In this document: positions 60,377-64,000 of the stretch, piece by piece
Position numbering within the stretch: the first letter of the stretch is position 1
How the letters are laid out: each line of letters begins with the position of its first letter
Assembly: GCA_006538405.1 (NCBI GenBank)
Contig: BJKQ01000004.1
Span: 62,001-126,000, forward strand
DNA from: Hansfordia pulvinata
Taxonomy: Eukaryota; Ascomycota; Sordariomycetes; Xylariales
Reading direction: 5' to 3'
DNA length: 64,000 nt
Translations under genes and position numbers: made by a program
The notes under the pieces: model-generated
The model's database searches: none
Told to the model about the DNA's origin: nothing
What the model saw: the letters and a program-made list of their open reading frames with translations, nothing else

Positions 60377-62528
60377 AGTACGTTTTCCCGATCCGCCTCA
60401 CTCCTGTCTGAGCGCCGCAACTCGCACTCGACACGCTGTGAAACCCCGGCCACCGCGCTGACTTGGCACCAGTGACCCTTGTGCCGCCCCTGCACCGCCT
60501 CGTGCCGCCCCTCTCTCGCTCCCTCCTACTGGTCCTCCTCCTCGCAACTACGCGCATCATTGCCGCCGCTTCCCCCCCGCGTCTTGTCCAGCAGACGGCA
60601 CAGCTGGCCCAGCAGACGGTCCCGCTGCACCACCGGCCGGCCGGCGCCGAGACCCCCCTCCGGAGGGGCAGTGTCGCCTCCGAGAACAAGATTTGCAGCC
60701 AGATCGGTATCGACTTATTCAGCAAAGGCGTGAGTACCTACCTAGCCACCGCGCCCTCCGGTCCGGTCGTCAAGCATGACCCTCCCCGCGCTGACCACCC
60801 TCCTCGCACTCTCAGGGCAATGCCGTTGACGCTTGGGTCGGCACCCAGCTGTGCGTCGGCGTCGTCGCCATGTACCACTCGGGCATTGGCGGCGGCGGCT
60901 TCAGCCTCATCCGCGACCCCCGGGGCAACTACACTGTGATCGATTACCGCGAGACCGCCCCCGCAGCTGCTCACCAGGACATGTTTCTCGGCAACGTCAA
61001 AGGCAGCAAGTTTGGCGGCCTGGCTGCCGGCGTCCCCGGCGAGCTGCGTGGTCTCGAGCACGCCCACTCCCGCTTCGGCCTTCTGGCTTGGCAGGACGTA
61101 GTGCTCCCTGCCTCTCGAGTGGCCATTGACGGCTTTCCCGTCAGCCCCGACCTCATTCACTTCATGGAGGCCGGCGTCGACGATGCCGGCTGGGATTTCC
61201 TCACTGGCGACCCCTCGTGGGCCGTGGACTTTGCGCCCAACGGCCAGCTGGTCCAGTTAGGCGACATCATGACCCGCCGCCGCTACGGAGAGACGCTCGA
61301 GAGCATCGCCCACCACGGTGCCGACATCTTCTACAAAGGGCCCATGGCCGAGGCGACCATTGACGCTATACAGGCCGCCAACGGCACCATGACGCTCGAC
61401 GATCTTGCCAATTACGAGGTCATTGTGCGCGAACCCCTCAGCACGACGTTCCGGGGCCGCTTTCGGCTGTGGGCGCCTGGCGCGCCGGCAAGCGGCGCAG
61501 TCTGCATGGGCATGCTCAAGACCATGGAGGCTTTCGCTGACGAGACCGCGAAAGTCTCCCCCGGGTTCGATGCCGATGGAAACTTGACGCTTCATCGCCT
61601 CAACGAGGCCATGAGATTCGCGTACGGCGCTCGCTACGCGCTCGGCGATCCTGCTTTCCTGCCCGAGGGGCAGGTGGCGACGCTGCAGCGTGAGATGCTC
61701 AATGTCGAACAGGCGGCTGGGGTTCGGCGGCGCATCCTCGATAACACGACGCAGCCCGTCCCCAACTACGACCCACGGACTGTGTACGGAGACGGGCACC
61801 GCCACATGGCCGACGATGAGGTACTCTACTACGCGCCTGACAATCACGGGACATCGCACATCGTGGCGGCGGGCAACGACGGGATGGCCGTTTCAAGCAC
61901 CACGACCATCAACCTGTTGTTCGGCAACCTACAAGCCGTGCCACTAACGGGCATTGTCCTGAACGACGAGATGAACGACTTTAGCATTCCCGGGGCGCCT
62001 AACGAATTCGGATACGAGCCCTCACGGGCCAACTACGTGCGCCCGGGCAAGCGGCCGCTGTCTTCGGTGGCGGCCACCATTGTCGAAGATCTCCACGAGA
62101 CGGAATCCGGCATGCCACTGTTCGCCGTCGTGGGCGCAGCCGGTGGATCTCGCATCACTTCTTCCACAGCCCAGGTTCTATACTACTCGATGATAGGCGA
62201 CATGGAGGCGGGTTTCTCCCGGGATTACGCCCCCGTCGCGAAAGATGATGGATCGGCACCGCCGTCTTCTCAGCTGCGCAAGGCAATGGTCGCCCCACGG
62301 TTCCACGACCAGCTGATGCCCGACCAAACGACCTTTGAGTACAGCTTTGACAACGCCACCGTGGCGACCCTGGCCGGGCGGGGGCATAACGTTACGTTTG
62401 TGAATCAGTGGAAAAGCGCCGTCCAGGGAATCCAGGTCGTGCGAGCCCCAGACTGGACTGATGGCGAGTGGGCATTTGACGCGGTAGGCGAGCCCCGGCA
62501 GAACGCCAGTGGGGGGCTGGTGGTCTGA
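60377..62528 (+). CDS. gamma-glutamyltransferase / glutathione hydrolase
   Basis: The enzyme removes the gamma-glutamyl group of glutathione outside the cytosol. Introns are 60378-60472 (95 nt, GTACGT...ACCAG) and 60730-60815 (86 nt, GTGAGT...CTCAG). The first intron splits the start codon: A at 60377 joins TG at 60473, giving CACC-ATG-A, a good start context, while no other ATG is available in this frame. The product is 656 aa. It has a signal/anchor segment (SRSLLLVLLLATTRIIAA), then FSKGGNAVDAWVGTQLC, SGIGGGGFSLIRDP and YRETAPAAA. The autocatalytic Thr region is DNHGTSHIVAAGNDGMAVSS. NDEMNDFSIPG and GAAGGSRITSSTAQVL complete the family signature. Several N-glycosylation sites fit a secreted or vacuolar protein. 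Confidence 0.9.
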
Positions 62529-63037
62529 CGGGTTCGCCGATGGATCTCCCACCCCTCCATCTTGAATAGGACGCACACGCCGTTACGACGATCACGACTT
62601 CCTGAGGGGATAGCCTTCTATACGACTATAGACACGCCGCAATGCATGCATAACTTTCACCTACACTCTTGCTGGCTTCAGTCCTTGACGATGTTCGCAG
62701 CGCATTGCCGAGGCTTCTCGGGCGCATCACACTGCACACAAAGCCCCGGAAGCGCGGTATATTCCATCGCAGAAAACGGTGCAGACTCCTAATGTTCCAT
62801 GCTCGCGACATCGACTATCACGGATTGGGCTGTCCGTGGCCAGCATTCGAAATATCGGTTCGGGCCCCAAGGAATGCCACTGGACCGTGACACTCATCTG
62901 ATTGATCGAAGCACGGCACGAGGGCGCTGGGATCAGAAGGTCCAGCAGCAGATCCATCGCCTCGGGCGCCTGAATCTAGGGACGCCCTCGGAACCTGTTG
63001 CATGAGTCTTCGCCACCGGCGGGGAATCATTCCCCGT
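62529..63037. other. intergenic 3' of the GGT gene
   Basis: About 500 bp with no recognisable gene. Confidence 0.4.
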
Positions 63038-63420
63038 TCAAAGTGTGGAAAGACTCGCAGGTGACAGTCTCTCCAAGTCTAGGTCGCTTATTAGCGACTC
63101 GTGCAGCTCGTCGGCGCTAACTTGGCACTGTACTCACTGGATGGCACTCATGATGGGTGCATCATGGTTCCCGCATTTTGGACTCGAGCAGCGGGCTGTT
63201 GGGTCGAGTTTGACACCGTCGTCGGGATCGAACAGGACCCTGTCGCCTGTCTGCTCCATGTTCACAATGTGCCCGTGTTGCAACAACCCACCTTCCAGGA
63301 TATCCATCTGCCAGGCCATTTTCCAGGCATCGCAGGCTGCTGCGGGAAGCGCTAATTATCGGCCGGCACTTACCGTAAACTATCAGAGAAAGCAACGACT
63401 CCAAATAAGGCTTCTTCATG
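63038..63420 (-). CDS. doubtful minus-strand gene or gene remnant
   Basis: A protein-like frame runs from about 63345 down to 63134: ACDAWKMAWQMDILEGGLLQ, HGHIVNMEQTGDRVLFDPDD, then CSSPKCGNHDAPIMSAI. It ends in a TGA that overlaps a consensus donor (GTGAGT, 63137). The same frame continues to a second stop at 63038 (DELHESLISDLDLERLSPAS). A 51-nt intron at 63137-63087 would remove the TGA; otherwise the gene carries a nonsense codon. An upstream piece (MKKPYLESLLSLIVY, ATG at 63419) could join through a GTAAGT...CGCAG intron, but that intron would be only 34 nt. I do not recognise the family. Confidence 0.3.
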
Positions 63421-64000
63421 TGGCAACATGGGTGCGCCGCAACAGCGGTGATCTCTCAGGCTATCCACATGGAACTAAGAATTTGAAGGTCTTTCGAGCA
63501 AGATCTCGCTGGCTCCTTTGATTCTCCACGATTGGCCACCTGGCACAGACTTGTTTTACTCGGGCCGTGGCGGATCGCAGGCCAAGCGTGCGCATGGGGT
63601 GGGAGGACTCGTTGCATTTGTAAGTGGCGACCATCATCTCCAACAACTTTAGTCAAAGGCAGAGCGGCCGTTGGATGCTTGGTAACGCTTCTCACACGGC
63701 ATGAGCCTGGCTACACTAGGATGCGCATGTGGGTTGACTAAATAAACGCTCTTGAGGCTTTTCTGCGAACGCGCCCTCTCCCATTTCCAGACGCGTGCCC
63801 CGCAAGACGCCACTCGGCTCGCCGCGAAGGGTTCAGAGTCGGCACAACAGGAAGCAGACGGCACTGCCGGTGGATAACATATCGTATCACCCTGGCATCT
63901 GTCACCTGCCATCTGCCATGTGTGCCTATTTCTATTTCGAATCCATGCAAACAGCTTGCAAGGGTCTATGGCTGCCATGGGTCGGTCTCAGGGTCCGGCC
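63421..64000. other. right end of the window
   Basis: Short minus-strand frames at 63461-63646 and 63649-63978 have mixed protein-like character. They could be upstream exons of the doubtful gene at 63.0-63.4 kb or chance, and I cannot build a model. The + strand shows nothing. Confidence 0.3.

Larger units (their letters stand above)
58287..60377. other. intergenic, about 2.1 kb, including the GGT 5' leader
   Basis: No supported gene. It contains an ACGTACGTAGGTA-type simple repeat (58742-58782), a CCTAAGGTAGG motif near 59140 and the 16-bp palindrome at 59977-59992. The end, up to 60377, is the presumed non-coding first exon of the gamma-glutamyltransferase gene. Confidence 0.45.

Noticed and set aside
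1..64000. CRISPR arrays, insertion sequences, phage genes, biosynthetic cluster
   Set aside because: No regularly spaced repeats, transposase, terminal inverted repeats with target duplications, or PKS/NRPS/terpene-synthase domains were seen. Intron structure shows eukaryotic DNA.

Overview
The window is nuclear DNA of a filamentous ascomycete. Its genes have short GT-AG introns, mostly 48-127 nt with a CTRAY branch site just before the acceptor. Coding DNA is GC-rich, and products include fungus-type proteins (Ypi1, Get2, Gep3, Mug190, fungal Pol iota, She4/UCS). Gene structures and protein character suggest Sordariomycetes, possibly Hypocreales, but that placement is my impression and was not computed. 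I see no prokaryotic feature, CRISPR array, complete transposon, rRNA or tRNA, and no secondary-metabolite cluster.

Layout: 0-1.5 kb, 3' end of a C1/DENN-domain gene (+). 2.9-9.3 kb, three minus-strand genes: TRAPPC13-like, YPI1 and mitochondrial GEP3. 9.9-11.0 kb, GET2 (+), convergent with the large SMP/C2 gene mug190 (-, to 15.6 kb). 18.7-20.0 kb, a Ser/Thr/Pro-rich protein of unknown function (-). 23.2-26.2 kb, a frame-disrupted short ORF and the Y-family polymerase Pol iota (+). 26.5-27.8 kb, an HxD...H protein (+). 27.8-37.8 kb, a 10-kb stretch in which I find no gene. 37.8-40.6 kb, a second DENN-domain gene (+). 41.4-44.4 kb, a SnoaL-like protein and ARP3 (-). 46.7-49.0 kb, taspase (+), convergent with TFB4 (-). 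52.3-54.5 kb, She4/UNC-45 chaperone (+), convergent with TRM2 (-). 57.9-58.3 kb, a tiny two-exon gene (-). 60.4-62.5 kb, gamma-glutamyltransferase (+). About 63.0-63.4 kb, a doubtful minus-strand gene.

The neighbours are mostly unrelated housekeeping genes, as is usual in fungi. Loose themes are membrane traffic (two DENN proteins, TRAPPC13, Get2, Mug190) and actin (Arp3, She4). There is no sign of an operon-like system.

The strongest unexpected signal is that six otherwise well-conserved genes (TRAPPC13, GEP3, SnoaL-like, taspase, TFB4, TRM2) each change reading frame once. The direction is always that of one missing base, and a G/C or A run lies at or near each point. This looks like systematic homopolymer under-calling in the assembly rather than six pseudogenes. 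Other points are a start codon split by an intron in the GGT gene, possible dual targeting of Trm2, several stop-free introns whose length is a multiple of three, and two short motifs (a GTACGAGTACTCGTAC-type palindrome and a CCTAAGGTA-type motif) spread through the intergenic DNA.
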